In this document: piece by piece, positions 45,518 through 53,869 of the stretch | Layout of the letters: every line of letters starts with the position of its first letter | Position numbering within the stretch: the stretch's first letter is position 1 | Assembly: GCF_035982055.1 (NCBI RefSeq) | Contig: NZ_CP108427.1 | Coordinates: 6,075,001-6,139,000 of the forward strand | Reading direction: 5' to 3' | Length of the DNA stretch: 64,000 nt | Source of the DNA: Streptomyces sp. NBC_01288 | GTDB lineage: Bacteria; Actinomycetota; Actinomycetes; Streptomycetales; Streptomycetaceae | The notes under the pieces: generated by a model | The model's database searches: none | What the model was told of the DNA's origin: nothing | Seen by the model: only the letters and a program-made list of their open reading frames with translations | Made by a program: the position numbers and the translations under genes

Positions 45518-46798
45518 GTGCCGTCCATCGACGTCGTCGTAGCCCGGGAAATCCTGGACTCCCGAGGCAACCCCACGGTCGAGGTCGAGGTCGGCCTCGA
45601 CGACGGCAGCACGGGTCGTGCCGCCGTTCCGTCCGGCGCCTCCACGGGTGCCTTCGAGGCCATCGAGCTGCGTGACGGTGACCCCAACCGCTACGGCGGC
45701 AAGGGTGTCGAGAAGGCCGTTCTCGCCGTCATCGAGCAGATCGGCCCGGAGCTCGTCGGCTACGACGCCACCGAGCAGCGACTGATCGACCAGGCGATGT
45801 TCGACCTGGACGCCACCGACAACAAGGGCTCGCTCGGCGCCAACGCCATCCTCGGCGTCTCCCTCGCCGTCGCGCACGCCGCGTCCGAGGCCAGCGACCT
45901 CCCCCTCTTCCGCTACCTCGGCGGCCCGAACGCGCACCTGCTGCCCGTTCCGATGATGAACATCCTGAACGGCGGCTCGCACGCCGACTCGAACGTGGAC
46001 ATCCAGGAGTTCATGATCGCCCCGATCGGCGCGGAGTCCTTCTCCGAGGCGCTGCGCTGGGGCGCCGAGGTCTACCACACCCTCAAGAAGGTGCTGAAGA
46101 CCAAGGGCCTGTCCACCGGCCTCGGCGACGAGGGCGGCTTCGCCCCGAACCTGGAGTCCAACCGCGCCGCGCTCGACCTCATCATCGAGGCCATCAAGCA
46201 GGCCGGTTACATCCCCGGCGAGCAGATCGGGCTCGCGCTCGACGTCGCCGCGTCCGAGTTCTACAAGGACGGCAAGTACGAGTTCGAGGGCAAGTCCCGC
46301 TCGGCCGCCGAGATGACCGAGTACTACGAGGAGCTCGTGGCGGCCTACCCGCTCGTCTCCATCGAGGACCCGCTGTACGAGGACGACTGGGCCGGCTGGA
46401 AGGTCATCACCGACCGCATCGGCGACAAGGTCCAGATCGTCGGCGACGACCTCTTCGTCACCAACCCGGAGCGTCTCGCCCGCGGCATCGAGGAGGGCAC
46501 GGCCAACGCCTTGCTCGTCAAGGTGAACCAGATCGGCTCGCTGACCGAGACCCTGGACGCCGTCGAGATGGCCCAGCGCAACGGCTTCAAGTGCATGATG
46601 TCCCACCGCTCCGGCGAGACCGAGGACACCACCATCGCCGACCTCGCCGTCGCGGTGAACTGCGGCCAGATCAAGACCGGCGCCCCGGCCCGCTCGGACC
46701 GCGTCGCCAAGTACAACCAGCTGCTCCGCATCGAGGAGATCCTCGACGACGCGGCCGAGTACGCGGGCCGCAGCGCGTTCCCCCGCTTCAAGGGCTGA
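45518..46798 (+). CDS. eno: Enolase
   Basis: 426 aa, interconverts 2-phosphoglycerate and phosphoenolpyruvate in glycolysis. I chose the GTG at 45518 (VPSIDVVVAREILDSRGNPT) because AAGGAG lies 7 nt upstream; an ATG two codons earlier sits against the ribosome site. Visible features are SGASTGAFEA, GGSHADSNVDIQEFM, GDEGGFAPNL, the Mg ligands in SIEDPLYEDDW and IVGDDLFVTN, the Lys in LVKVNQIGSLTET and the signature SHRSGETEDTTIADL. The upstream 321 bp hold the rpfA terminator and a TAGGCT -10-like element at 45451-45456. Confidence 0.99.
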   Translation: MPSIDVVVAREILDSRGNPTVEVEVGLDDGSTGRAAVPSGASTGAFEAIELRDGDPNRYGGKGVEKAVLAVIEQIGPELVGYDATEQRLIDQAMFDLDATDNKGSLGANAILGVSLAVAHAASEASDLPLFRYLGGPNAHLLPVPMMNILNGGSHADSNVDIQEFMIAPIGAESFSEALRWGAEVYHTLKKVLKTKGLSTGLGDEGGFAPNLESNRAALDLIIEAIKQAGYIPGEQIGLALDVAASEFYKDGKYEFEGKSRSAAEMTEYYEELVAAYPLVSIEDPLYEDDWAGWKVITDRIGDKVQIVGDDLFVTNPERLARGIEEGTANALLVKVNQIGSLTETLDAVEMAQRNGFKCMMSHRSGETEDTTIADLAVAVNCGQIKTGAPARSDRVAKYNQLLRIEEILDDAAEYAGRSAFPRFKG

Positions 46799-46897
46799 CC
46801 CATACCGGGCTAAGCCTTAGCCAGTCGTACGTACGTCCCCGCACCCGGTCCCGTACCGTGTGCGGGGACGTACGCACGTGTGAAGGGGAGGCGGGAC

Positions 46898-47374
46898 ATG
46901 GCCGTGAAGGACCGGGACCGGTTCTCCACCGCGACCAGGCTCAAGCTGCTCGGCGAGCAGACGGCGGCCCGTGTCTACCGCTCCCAGACCAAGCGGCAGG
47001 CCCGCCGCTCCCGGCTCACCGGCCGGGCGGCCCTCCTCGCCCTGGTGCTGTGCTCGCTGATCGTGGCGCTGGCGTACCCGATAAGGCAGTACGTCTCCCA
47101 GCGCGCCGAGATCTCCGATCTCCAACGGCAGCAGGAGCAGGCGCGGCAGCGCGTCGAGCAGCTCCGCGACCTCAAGGCGCGCTGGCAGGACGACTCGTAC
47201 GCGGAGCAGCAGATCCGGCAGCGGCTGCACTACGTGATGCCCGGGGAGACGGGCTACATCGTGATCGACCCGGACGCGGCCAAGCAGTCGCGCGCGGAAC
47301 TGGGGGCGGCCGACCGCCCGTGGTACTCGAACGTCTGGGACGGCGTGGACAAGTCCGACGCCTCCGACCAGTGA
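46898..47374 (+). CDS. ftsB: Septum formation initiator FtsB/DivIC
   Basis: 158 aa from the ATG at 46898 (GGGGAGG 6 nt upstream). A basic cytoplasmic head of about 45 residues leads to one membrane helix (ALLALVLCSLIVALAYPI), then a coiled coil (EISDLQRQQEQARQRVEQLRDLKARW) and the family's conserved YAEQQIRQRLHYVMPGETGYIVID. It is part of the FtsQLB divisome complex. It sits between eno and DUF501/ppx, the usual actinobacterial order. Confidence 0.93.
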   Translation: MAVKDRDRFSTATRLKLLGEQTAARVYRSQTKRQARRSRLTGRAALLALVLCSLIVALAYPIRQYVSQRAEISDLQRQQEQARQRVEQLRDLKARWQDDSYAEQQIRQRLHYVMPGETGYIVIDPDAAKQSRAELGAADRPWYSNVWDGVDKSDASDQ

Positions 47375-47444
47375 CTGACCGGGGCAGAGGCCGCGATCAG
47401 TGACTGCCCCCGCCCTGATCAGTGACTGAACTGCCCAGTGGCTG
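47367..47444. repeat. Imperfect GATCAGTGACTG repeats after ftsB
   Basis: GACCAGTGACTG (47367, including the ftsB stop), GATCAGTGACTG (47395 and 47417) and CCCAGTGGCTG (47434) recur at 16- to 28-bp spacing. They look like outward copies of the gene's last codons. Confidence 0.7.
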
Positions 47445-47481
47445 AACCGAATTGAACTGACAGAGAGACTTTCGTACAGGC

Positions 47482-48012
47482 ATGGAAAAGCCCCCGCCGT
47501 CCACTCCGCGCACCGAGCCCACCGACGCGGACGTCGAGGCATTCAAGCAGCAGCTCGGGCGTCCGCCGCGCGGGCTGCGCGCGATCGCACACCGTTGCCC
47601 GTGCGGAGAGCCGGACGTGGTGGAGACGGCTCCCCGCCTCCCCGACGGCACCCCCTTCCCGACGACGTACTACCTCACGTGCCCGCGCGCGGCTTCCGCG
47701 ATCGGCACCCTTGAGGCGAACGGCGTGATGAAGGAGATGTCGGCGAGGCTGGAGTCCGATCCCGAACTCGCCGCCGCGTACCGCGCCGCGCACGAGGACT
47801 ACATCGCGCGCCGCGACGCCATCGAGGTCCTGGAGGGCTTCCCGAGCGCGGGCGGCATGCCGGACCGCGTGAAGTGCCTGCACGTCCTGGTGGGCCACTC
47901 CCTGGCCGCGGGCCCGGGCGTCAACCCGCTCGGCGACGAGGCGATCGCGATGCTGCCGGAGTGGTGGGCCAAGGGGCCGTGCGTGACGGTGACGAAGGAG
48001 GACGAGAAGTGA
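47482..48012 (+). CDS. DUF501 family protein
   Basis: 176 aa, starting at the ATG at 47482. DUF501 proteins are short, soluble and occur between eno/ftsB and ppx in actinobacteria. Conserved features include FKQQLGRPPRGLRAIAHRCPCGEPDVVET, PFPTTYYLTCPRAASAIGTLE (Cys pattern), and MPDRVKCLHVLVGHSLAAGPGVNPLGDEA. Function is not established; the Cys/His content suggests metal or phosphate binding. Its stop overlaps the ppx GTG start, so the two are coupled. Confidence 0.9.
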   Translation: MEKPPPSTPRTEPTDADVEAFKQQLGRPPRGLRAIAHRCPCGEPDVVETAPRLPDGTPFPTTYYLTCPRAASAIGTLEANGVMKEMSARLESDPELAAAYRAAHEDYIARRDAIEVLEGFPSAGGMPDRVKCLHVLVGHSLAAGPGVNPLGDEAIAMLPEWWAKGPCVTVTKEDEK

Positions 48013-48980
48013 CCCGTGTCGCCGCCGTCGACTGCGGTACGAACTCGATCCGCCTCCTCGTCGCCGACGTGGACCCGGCGACGGGTCAACTCGTCGACCT
48101 GGACCGGCGGATGACGATCGTGCGGCTCGGCCAAGGCGTGGACAAGACCGGCCGCCTGGCCCCCGAGGCACTGGAGCGCACGTTCGCGGCCTGCCGCGAC
48201 TACGCGGCGGTCATCAAGGAACTCGGCGCCGAACGCCTCCGCTTCGTCGCCACGTCGGCCTCCCGCGACGCCTCGAACCGCGACGACTTCGTCCGTGGCG
48301 TCCTGGACATCCTCGGCGTCGAACCGGAGGTCATCACCGGCGACGAGGAGGCGGAACTCTCCTTCACCGGCGCGACGAAGGAACTCACCGGCCGCGACGA
48401 CCTCGCCAAGCCCTACCTGGTGGTGGACATCGGCGGCGGCTCCACGGAGTTCGTGGTCGGCGACGACGCCGTCCGCGCCGCCCGCTCCGTGAACATCGGC
48501 TGCGTCCGCATGACCGAGCGCCACCTGGTCCGCGACGGCAAGGTCACCGACCCGCCGACCCCGGACCAGATCACGGCGATGCGCGCCGACATCGAGGCCG
48601 CCCTCGACCTCGCCGAACAGACGGTCCCGCTCCGCGAGGCCCGCACCCTGGTCGGCCTGGCCGGCTCGGTCACCACGGTCTCGGCGATCGCCCAGAACCT
48701 CCCCGAGTACGACACGGACGCCATCCACCACTCCCGCGTCTCCTACGACCGCGTCCGCGAGATCACGGAGTCCCTCCTCCGCTCCACCCACGCCGAACGC
48801 GCCGCCGTCCCCTCCATGCACCCGGGCCGCGTCGACGTCATCGGCGCGGGCGCCCTCGTACTCCTCTCGATCATGGAGCGGGTCGGAGCGACGGAGGTCG
48901 TGGTGAGCGAACACGACATCCTGGACGGGATCGCGTTCAAGGCGGCGGAAGAGGCCGAGGCGGGCAAGCAGGGCGGCTGA
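48009..48980 (+). CDS. ppx: Ppx/GppA exopolyphosphatase family phosphatase
   Basis: 323 aa, short single-module form without the C-terminal HD domain. ASKHA-fold motifs: AAVDCGTNSIRLLVAD (phosphate 1), FVATSASRDASNR, VITGDEEAELSF, VVDIGGGSTEFVVG (phosphate 2) and GLAGSVTTVSAIAQ. By family it degrades polyphosphate or pppGpp. The GTG start overlaps the DUF501 stop in a GTGA junction. Confidence 0.95.
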   Translation: MTRVAAVDCGTNSIRLLVADVDPATGQLVDLDRRMTIVRLGQGVDKTGRLAPEALERTFAACRDYAAVIKELGAERLRFVATSASRDASNRDDFVRGVLDILGVEPEVITGDEEAELSFTGATKELTGRDDLAKPYLVVDIGGGSTEFVVGDDAVRAARSVNIGCVRMTERHLVRDGKVTDPPTPDQITAMRADIEAALDLAEQTVPLREARTLVGLAGSVTTVSAIAQNLPEYDTDAIHHSRVSYDRVREITESLLRSTHAERAAVPSMHPGRVDVIGAGALVLLSIMERVGATEVVVSEHDILDGIAFKAAEEAEAGKQGG

Positions 48981-49140
48981 GGCGACAGGTTCAGGGCCAT
49001 GGCCGGGGTCTCTTCATGCCCTGGGGCGACGCTCGATGAGATTCGGCCCTTGCCCGCGTCGTCCGTCGGGCATAGTCGGTGCAGGGAACTCACGGACCTG
49101 TGGTCGGTGAGCGGAACGTGTGCGTCGGGGGATGCGGGTG

Positions 49141-49425
49141 ATGGCAGTGTTGCCGTTCGACATCGTGATCGTCGTCCTGATCGGGTTGCTGATCTGGGCA
49201 CTGGTTCGTTCCAGCAGCCGACGTGCCCAAGCGCGACGTCAGGCCGGGGCTGGACCGACCGTTCTTCCGCGCGTCCCACGGACACACGACGAAGGGGGCC
49301 GTACCCCTTCCGCACCTTCACCGGCCGGTGACGCGGGACGACGTCCCATGCTGACGGTGGCTGCCGAGATCGCCGGAATCCTCGGGCTGTTCATCGCCCT
49401 GATCGCCCTCGTCTCCACTCGCTAG
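49141..49425 (+). CDS. Small two-TM membrane protein, hypothetical
   Basis: 94 aa. A membrane helix lies at 5-21 (FDIVIVVLIGLLIWALV), an Arg/Pro/Gly-rich loop follows, and a second helix ends the protein (AEIAGILGLFIALIALV). Start is uncertain: ATG 49141, GTG 49138 or upstream GTG 49120; GGGGGA lies 8-10 nt before the first two. Its TAG stop shares CTAG with the stop of the convergent oxidoreductase gene. I do not recognise a family. Confidence 0.5.
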   Translation: MAVLPFDIVIVVLIGLLIWALVRSSSRRAQARRQAGAGPTVLPRVPRTHDEGGRTPSAPSPAGDAGRRPMLTVAAEIAGILGLFIALIALVSTR

Positions 49426-50510
49426 GCAGGGGCGGACGCGGGCGCACCCCCGGTATCGCGTCCGAGTCCGCCGTGCTGGTGCCGGACGCGCACCACCAGC
49501 TTCCCGGTCGCCCGGTCGTGCTCCATGTCCCCGTGGGCCTGCGCCACTTGCTCCAGGCCGTCGTACACCCGGTCGACAGGGAAGGCGAGTTGGCCGGCGG
49601 CGACCGCGTCGAGGATCTCCTGGAAGACAGCCGGGGACAGGTCGGACGCGTCGCCGAAGTAGCCCGCGAGGCGAACTCCCCTCGGCAGGTACTCATTTGG
49701 CGAGAAGTCCCGCACCGTCCATTGGTTGGAGAGGCTGCCGCCGAAGCAGGCCGTGCCGTGGACGCGTACCGCGCGCAGGGTGTCGGGGAGGGTCGGGGTG
49801 CCGACGAGGTCGAGGGCGGCGTCGACACCGGCCGGGTACAACTCCCGTACGGCGGGCGCTACTTCACCGGTGTCGAGCAGCGGGTGGTCGACGCCGTGCT
49901 CCTTCAGCAGGGGCAGGCGGTCGGGGCGGCGGGTCGTGGACAGCACCGTCGCTCCGCGCCAGGTCGCCAGCGCCGCTGCCGCCAACCCCACCGAGGACGT
50001 GCCGCCCCGGATCAGCACGGTCTGGCCGGGCCGCAGGTCCAGGCCGACCGTGAGCGAGCCGTAGGCCGTCTGCACCATCTCCGGTAGCGCGCCCAGCACT
50101 TCCCAGGGCAGGTCGGTCTCGACGGGGATCACCTGAGCCAGCGGCACCGACGTGTACTCGGCGTACCCGCCGTCGTAGGTGCGCCCCATGTCACCCATCA
50201 TCGCGACGACCTTCTGACCGGGCGTCAGTCCACTGCCGGCCGGGGCCGCGTCGACCGTGCCGGTGGCCTCGATGCCCGGCACCCGCGGGAAGCTGACGCC
50301 CTCGCTCACCCCCAACCGCAGCTTCAACTCCGACCGGTTGAGGCCGAACGCCTCGACCCGGATACGCACCCACCCGTCCCGCACGGGCGGCAGCGGGAGC
50401 GTGGTCAGCCGCAGGTTCTCCACGGGGCCGGGGCCGGAGAGCTGGACGGCGCGCATGGTGCTCGGCGAGGACGTCATGGGGCTGCCAACATGCGGCCGCG
50501 GCACCTTCAT
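49422..50510 (-). CDS. Zinc-type medium-chain dehydrogenase/quinone reductase
   Basis: 362 aa from the ATG at 50510; downstream in-frame ATGs at 50477 and 50456 are alternatives. GroES-like N-terminal domain (VRIRVEAFGLNRSELKLRLG; PRVPGIEATGTVDA) and Rossmann domain with GTSSVGLAAAALATWRGATVLSTTRR match NADPH:quinone reductases of the MDR superfamily. The structural and catalytic zinc cysteines of alcohol dehydrogenases are absent, which fits the quinone-reductase branch. Substrate unknown. Confidence 0.9.
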   Translation of the reverse strand: MKVPRPHVGSPMTSSPSTMRAVQLSGPGPVENLRLTTLPLPPVRDGWVRIRVEAFGLNRSELKLRLGVSEGVSFPRVPGIEATGTVDAAPAGSGLTPGQKVVAMMGDMGRTYDGGYAEYTSVPLAQVIPVETDLPWEVLGALPEMVQTAYGSLTVGLDLRPGQTVLIRGGTSSVGLAAAALATWRGATVLSTTRRPDRLPLLKEHGVDHPLLDTGEVAPAVRELYPAGVDAALDLVGTPTLPDTLRAVRVHGTACFGGSLSNQWTVRDFSPNEYLPRGVRLAGYFGDASDLSPAVFQEILDAVAAGQLAFPVDRVYDGLEQVAQAHGDMEHDRATGKLVVRVRHQHGGLGRDTGGAPASAPA

Positions 50511-50573
50511 TCCCGACTCGCCCTGGATCCACGGCCGTTGGCGCACATGTAGGTCAGTTGCTGTACGCGCGGG

Positions 50574-50751
50574 TCAGAGGTCCGCGACCAGGAGCCGGTA
50601 GCCGACGTCGACGGTGTCGTGGGTGAGCAGGTCGGCGTTCCGGGCGTGCCAGCGGCCTGTTGTGAGGTCGTCGGCGAGTGCCGTCAGGCCAGGGTCGAGG
50701 GTGGTGGTTCCGGCCTGGGTGAGCATGGGGATGCTGGCGCGCACCTCGGGG
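50574..50751 (-). pseudogene. Remnant: 3' end of a methyltransferase paralog
   Basis: The top strand 50574-50751 aligns base for base with 50752-50930, the last 60 codons of the adjacent methyltransferase gene. Translated, it reads ASIPMLTQAG, then DLTTGRWHARNADLLTHDT and YRLLVADL-stop, against AGISMLAQTG, DLTTGRWHDRYADLLTHDT and YRLLVADF-stop. The two copies differ at many positions, so this is not a recent duplication but the tail of a paralog whose front has been lost. The reading frame differs from the intact gene's, and there is no start codon. Confidence 0.85.
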
Positions 50752-51729
50752 TCAGAAGTCCGCCACCAGCAGCCGGTAGCCGAAGTCGGCGGTGTCGTGG
50801 GTGAGCAGGTCGGCGTACCGGTCGTGCCACCGGCCGGTCGTGAGGTCGTCCCGGAGCATCGCCAGGCCGGGGGTGAGGGCGTCCTCCCCGGTCTGGGCGA
50901 GCATGGAGATGCCGGCGCGTACCTCGGGGTCGAGGTAGGCGTGTGGGCGGCGCCAGTACGCCGCGCCGAAACCGTCCGTGCAGTCGTGCGGGACCGGGAC
51001 GGTCTCCAGCCGCGCCCCGCCTAGGTCGTGTCCGTAAAGTCCCGTCGTCCGCCCGAAGGGCGGGCCCGGCGGCGTCCGGTGCGTGCTCTGGGGGTCCCCC
51101 CGGCCGGAGGCTGGGGAGTGCCGGGCGGAAGTCCTCGTACTGGTTGTACGTGGGCTTTCGTCCGGTGCGGCGAGTGGGGGCACCTCCCACGCCCTTAAGG
51201 CAGTGGGGGAGCGTGCCGGGCGTCGCGGGGCAGGCAGGACTTTGCGGACACGGCCTAGCAGCGCGGCCAGCCGTTCGGGCGGGACGGCGCGGGTGTCGTC
51301 GTAGGCGGCGGCCTGGGGGAGGTAGTCGCGCACGAGCCAGAACCGTTCGCGGAAGACCCGCTGGTCCCAGGTCAGGACGACGACGCGGCGGCGGGCGACC
51401 CGGCGGAGTTCGGCGAGGCCGGCCGCGAGGTCGGTCCAGTGGTGGACGGTCAGCAGTGCCATGACGGCGTCGGCCGCGTTGTCGCGGAGGGGAAGGCGTT
51501 CGGCCACCGCGCACACCGCGGGTGCGGAACCCGGCGGGCGCTGGGCGAGCATGGTCCGGCTGGGTTCTACGGCCAGGATCGTCCGCGCCGGTTCGTAGGA
51601 GCCGGCGCCCGCGCCCACGTTGATCACGTCCTCGGCGTCCCCGAGGGTCGCGTGGATCCGCGCGGCGATGCGGGTGTCCGGGCGCCGGGTCCTGGCATAC
51701 GTCGTGCCGAGCGTGTCGTAGACGGCCAT
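50752..51729 (-). CDS. SAM-dependent methyltransferase interrupted in frame by a MITE-like element
   Basis: 325 aa. The class I methyltransferase core is INVGAGAGSYEP (motif I, residues about 37-48), AVEPSRTMLAQRP, LPLRDNAADAVMALLTVHHW and RRVVVLTWD. Residues 159-236 are Arg/Pro/Ser/Thr-rich, unlike the rest, and are encoded by the inserted element. Removing 78 codons joins RLAALL to GGARLETVPVPHDCTDGF, which restores a normal protein of about 247 aa. Codon 178 (51196-51198) is TTA and lies within the insert. Whether the product is active is unknown; the insert sits after the core strands. A paralog remnant follows the stop. Confidence 0.85.
   Translation of the reverse strand: MAVYDTLGTTYARTRRPDTRIAARIHATLGDAEDVINVGAGAGSYEPARTILAVEPSRTMLAQRPPGSAPAVCAVAERLPLRDNAADAVMALLTVHHWTDLAAGLAELRRVARRRVVVLTWDQRVFRERFWLVRDYLPQAAAYDDTRAVPPERLAALLGRVRKVLPAPRRPARSPTALRAWEVPPLAAPDESPRTTSTRTSARHSPASGRGDPQSTHRTPPGPPFGRTTGLYGHDLGGARLETVPVPHDCTDGFGAAYWRRPHAYLDPEVRAGISMLAQTGEDALTPGLAMLRDDLTTGRWHDRYADLLTHDTADFGYRLLVADF
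51021..51258. mobile_element. MITE-like insertion with 22-bp imperfect terminal inverted repeats
   Basis: Left end CTAGGTCGTGTCCGTAAAGTCC, right end (complement) CTAGGCCGTGTCCGCAAAGTCC: 20 of 22 bases match. CTAG at both outer ends is a likely 4-bp target duplication, as made by IS5-type transposases. The net insertion is 234 bp, 78 codons, with no stop in the host gene's frame. The interior has GC-rich hairpins but no transposase, so it is non-autonomous. Confidence 0.88.
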
Positions 51730-52216
51730 GCTTCCGAGTACGGGGAGAGGGCGCTCTGCCGGACCCTCGCGGGCCCGAATTATTACTCGCCGGTATTAAA
51801 CTCCTGAGCAGCCCATATAACGTATGAGCGGTTGCAGGGGCGCTCGCGGACCCCCTCCGGAACGCGTCCGTAAGAAAGTTCGTGAAGTTCTTCACAAGGA
51901 ATTCTGTCCCGTTGGACGACGAGACTGCCCCGGTTGGCCCTTCCGGGGTTCCGGCGGGCCTGGGAACGTGCTCGGCGGGGTGGTGCGGGAGTGATTCGGG
52001 GGAGTTTCGGGAGGGTGTCGTGGAGGTGTGGTCCAGGAGGGCCGAAGGGGTAGAGCGGCAGCTCACGCGGCCTTGACAACGGGGCGAACCGACCGGTGGT
52101 TCCCGGCCCGCGGAGTGACTTGGATCATGCGAGTCGCGGAGGATAACACACCCCCCACCCAAGCTTGTGAAGGGGCGCACGAGCGACCCCCCTGAGGCAG
52201 GTGGATACTCGATGCC
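51730..52216 (+). promoter_or_regulatory. 487-bp intergenic region with a likely ndh promoter
   Basis: TTGGAT (52120-52125), a 17-bp spacer and ATAACA (52143-52148) form a plausible promoter about 70 bp before ndh. The rest (51730-52100) is less GC-rich in parts and has no gene I can support; short open frames there lack ribosome sites and family resemblance. Confidence 0.5.
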
Positions 52217-53602
52217 ATGAGCACCACGGAGCGTCCCAGGATCCTCGTAGTAGGCGGTGGGTACGTAGGCCTGTACGCAGCTCGGCGCATTCTCAAGAAG
52301 ATGCGCTACGGCGAGGCGACCGTCACGGTCGTCGACCCCCGGTCGTACATGACCTACCAGCCCTTCCTCCCCGAAGCCGCCGCCGGCAGCATCTCCCCGC
52401 GGCACGTCGTCGTCCCGTTGCGACGCGTGCTGCCGAAGGCGGAGGTCCTCACCGGCCGGGTCACCACCATCGACCAGGACCGCAAGGTCGCCACGATCGC
52501 CCCCCTCGTGGGTGAGGCGTACGAGCTGCCTTTCGACTACCTCGTCATCGCGATGGGCGCGGTCTCCCGCACCTTCCCGATCCCCGGCCTCGCCGAGCAG
52601 GGCATCGGCATGAAGGGCATCGAGGAGTCCATCGGCCTGCGCAACCACGTCCTTGAGCAGCTCGACAAGGCCGACTCCACCACCGACGAGGAGATCCGCC
52701 GCAAGGCGCTCACCTTCGTCTTCATCGGCGGCGGTTTCGCCGGCGCGGAGACCATCGGTGAGGTCGAGGACATGGCCCGGGACGCGGCCAAGTACTACAC
52801 CAACGTCTCCCGCGAGGACATGCGCTTCGTCCTCGTCGACGCCGCCGACAAGATCCTCCCCGAGGTCGGCCCCAAGCTCGGCCAGTACGGCAAGGAGCAC
52901 CTGGAGAGCCGCGGGATCGAGATCTACCTCTCGACCTCCATGGACTCCTGCGTCGACGGTCACGTCGTGCTGAAGAACGGCCTTGAGGTCGACTCCAACA
53001 CGATCGTGTGGACGGCCGGCGTCAAGCCGAACCCCGTGCTCTCCCGCTTCGGCCTCCCGCTCGGCCCGCGCGGTCACGTCGACGCCCAGCCGACCCTCCA
53101 GGTCACCGGCACCGACTACGTCTGGGCCGCCGGCGACAACGCCCAGGTCCCCGACATCGCCTCCCGCAAGGCCGGCGTCGAGAACGCCTGGTGCCCGCCG
53201 AACGCCCAGCACGCGCTGCGCCAGGCGAAGGTCCTCGGCGACAACGTGATCTCCGGTATGCGGGGCTTCCCGCAGAAGGAGTACTCGCACGCCAACAAGG
53301 GTGCGGTCGCCGGTCTCGGCCTGCACAAGGGCGTCGCGATGATCGTCATGGGCAAGGTGAAGATCAAGGTCAAGGGCCGTCTCGCCTGGTACATGCACCG
53401 CGGCTACCACGGTCTGGCCATGCCGACCTGGAACCGCAAGATCCGCGTCTTCGCCGACTGGACGCTCGCGATGTTCCTCAAGCGCGAGGTCGTCTCGCTC
53501 GGCGCCATGGAGAACCCCCGCGAGGAGTTCTACGAGGCCGCCAAGCCGGCACCGGCTCCGGCCGCCGCCGCGAAGACCGAGGAGAAGGCCAAGGCCTCCT
53601 GA
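52217..53602 (+). CDS. ndh: Type II NADH dehydrogenase (non-proton-pumping)
   Basis: 461 aa. It transfers electrons from NADH to menaquinone via FAD at the inner face of the membrane. Two Rossmann folds are visible: ILVVGGGYVGLYAARR (FAD, about 9-24) and FVFIGGGFAGAETIGEVEDMA (NADH, about 170-190). AAGDNAQVPD closes the FAD site (about 305), and a C-terminal amphipathic/hydrophobic segment (YHGLAMPTWNRKIRVFADWTLAMFLKREVV) anchors the enzyme. The tail is Ala/Pro/Lys-rich. Confidence 0.95.
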   Translation: MSTTERPRILVVGGGYVGLYAARRILKKMRYGEATVTVVDPRSYMTYQPFLPEAAAGSISPRHVVVPLRRVLPKAEVLTGRVTTIDQDRKVATIAPLVGEAYELPFDYLVIAMGAVSRTFPIPGLAEQGIGMKGIEESIGLRNHVLEQLDKADSTTDEEIRRKALTFVFIGGGFAGAETIGEVEDMARDAAKYYTNVSREDMRFVLVDAADKILPEVGPKLGQYGKEHLESRGIEIYLSTSMDSCVDGHVVLKNGLEVDSNTIVWTAGVKPNPVLSRFGLPLGPRGHVDAQPTLQVTGTDYVWAAGDNAQVPDIASRKAGVENAWCPPNAQHALRQAKVLGDNVISGMRGFPQKEYSHANKGAVAGLGLHKGVAMIVMGKVKIKVKGRLAWYMHRGYHGLAMPTWNRKIRVFADWTLAMFLKREVVSLGAMENPREEFYEAAKPAPAPAAAAKTEEKAKAS

Positions 53603-53671
53603 CCGCCTCCGGTCACCGCTGACCCGTAGCACCCGTAACACCCGTCGTGCCTGTAGTACCCGTAGTACCTG

Positions 53672-53725
53672 TACGCCCGAAGGGGCCGTCCGCCATCCGT
53701 GGTGCGGGCGGCCCCTTCGGGCGTA
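53672..53725 (+). terminator. Hairpin terminator after ndh
   Basis: TACGCCCGAAGGGGCCG(T)CCGC pairs with GCGGGCGGCCCCTTCGGGCGTA around a 10-nt loop. No T-run follows. The preceding 40 bp carry GTAGTACCC-like short repeats. Confidence 0.78.
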
Positions 53726-53869
53726 CTGCACGGTGCTGCACGTGTCACCTTCATGGCTGCTACACGTATTTTGCCTACTCGTAACGCTCAAGCAGGACTG
53801 CGATCTGGCCTGGCCGGTGTTTACGTAGTGATGGACAATTCCGGGATCCGCGTCACGGAGGTGTGCGCC

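Noticed and set aside
51783..52079. Possible small genes upstream of ndh on both strands
   Set aside because: No ribosome site, no family resemblance and poor codon pattern; treated as intergenic.
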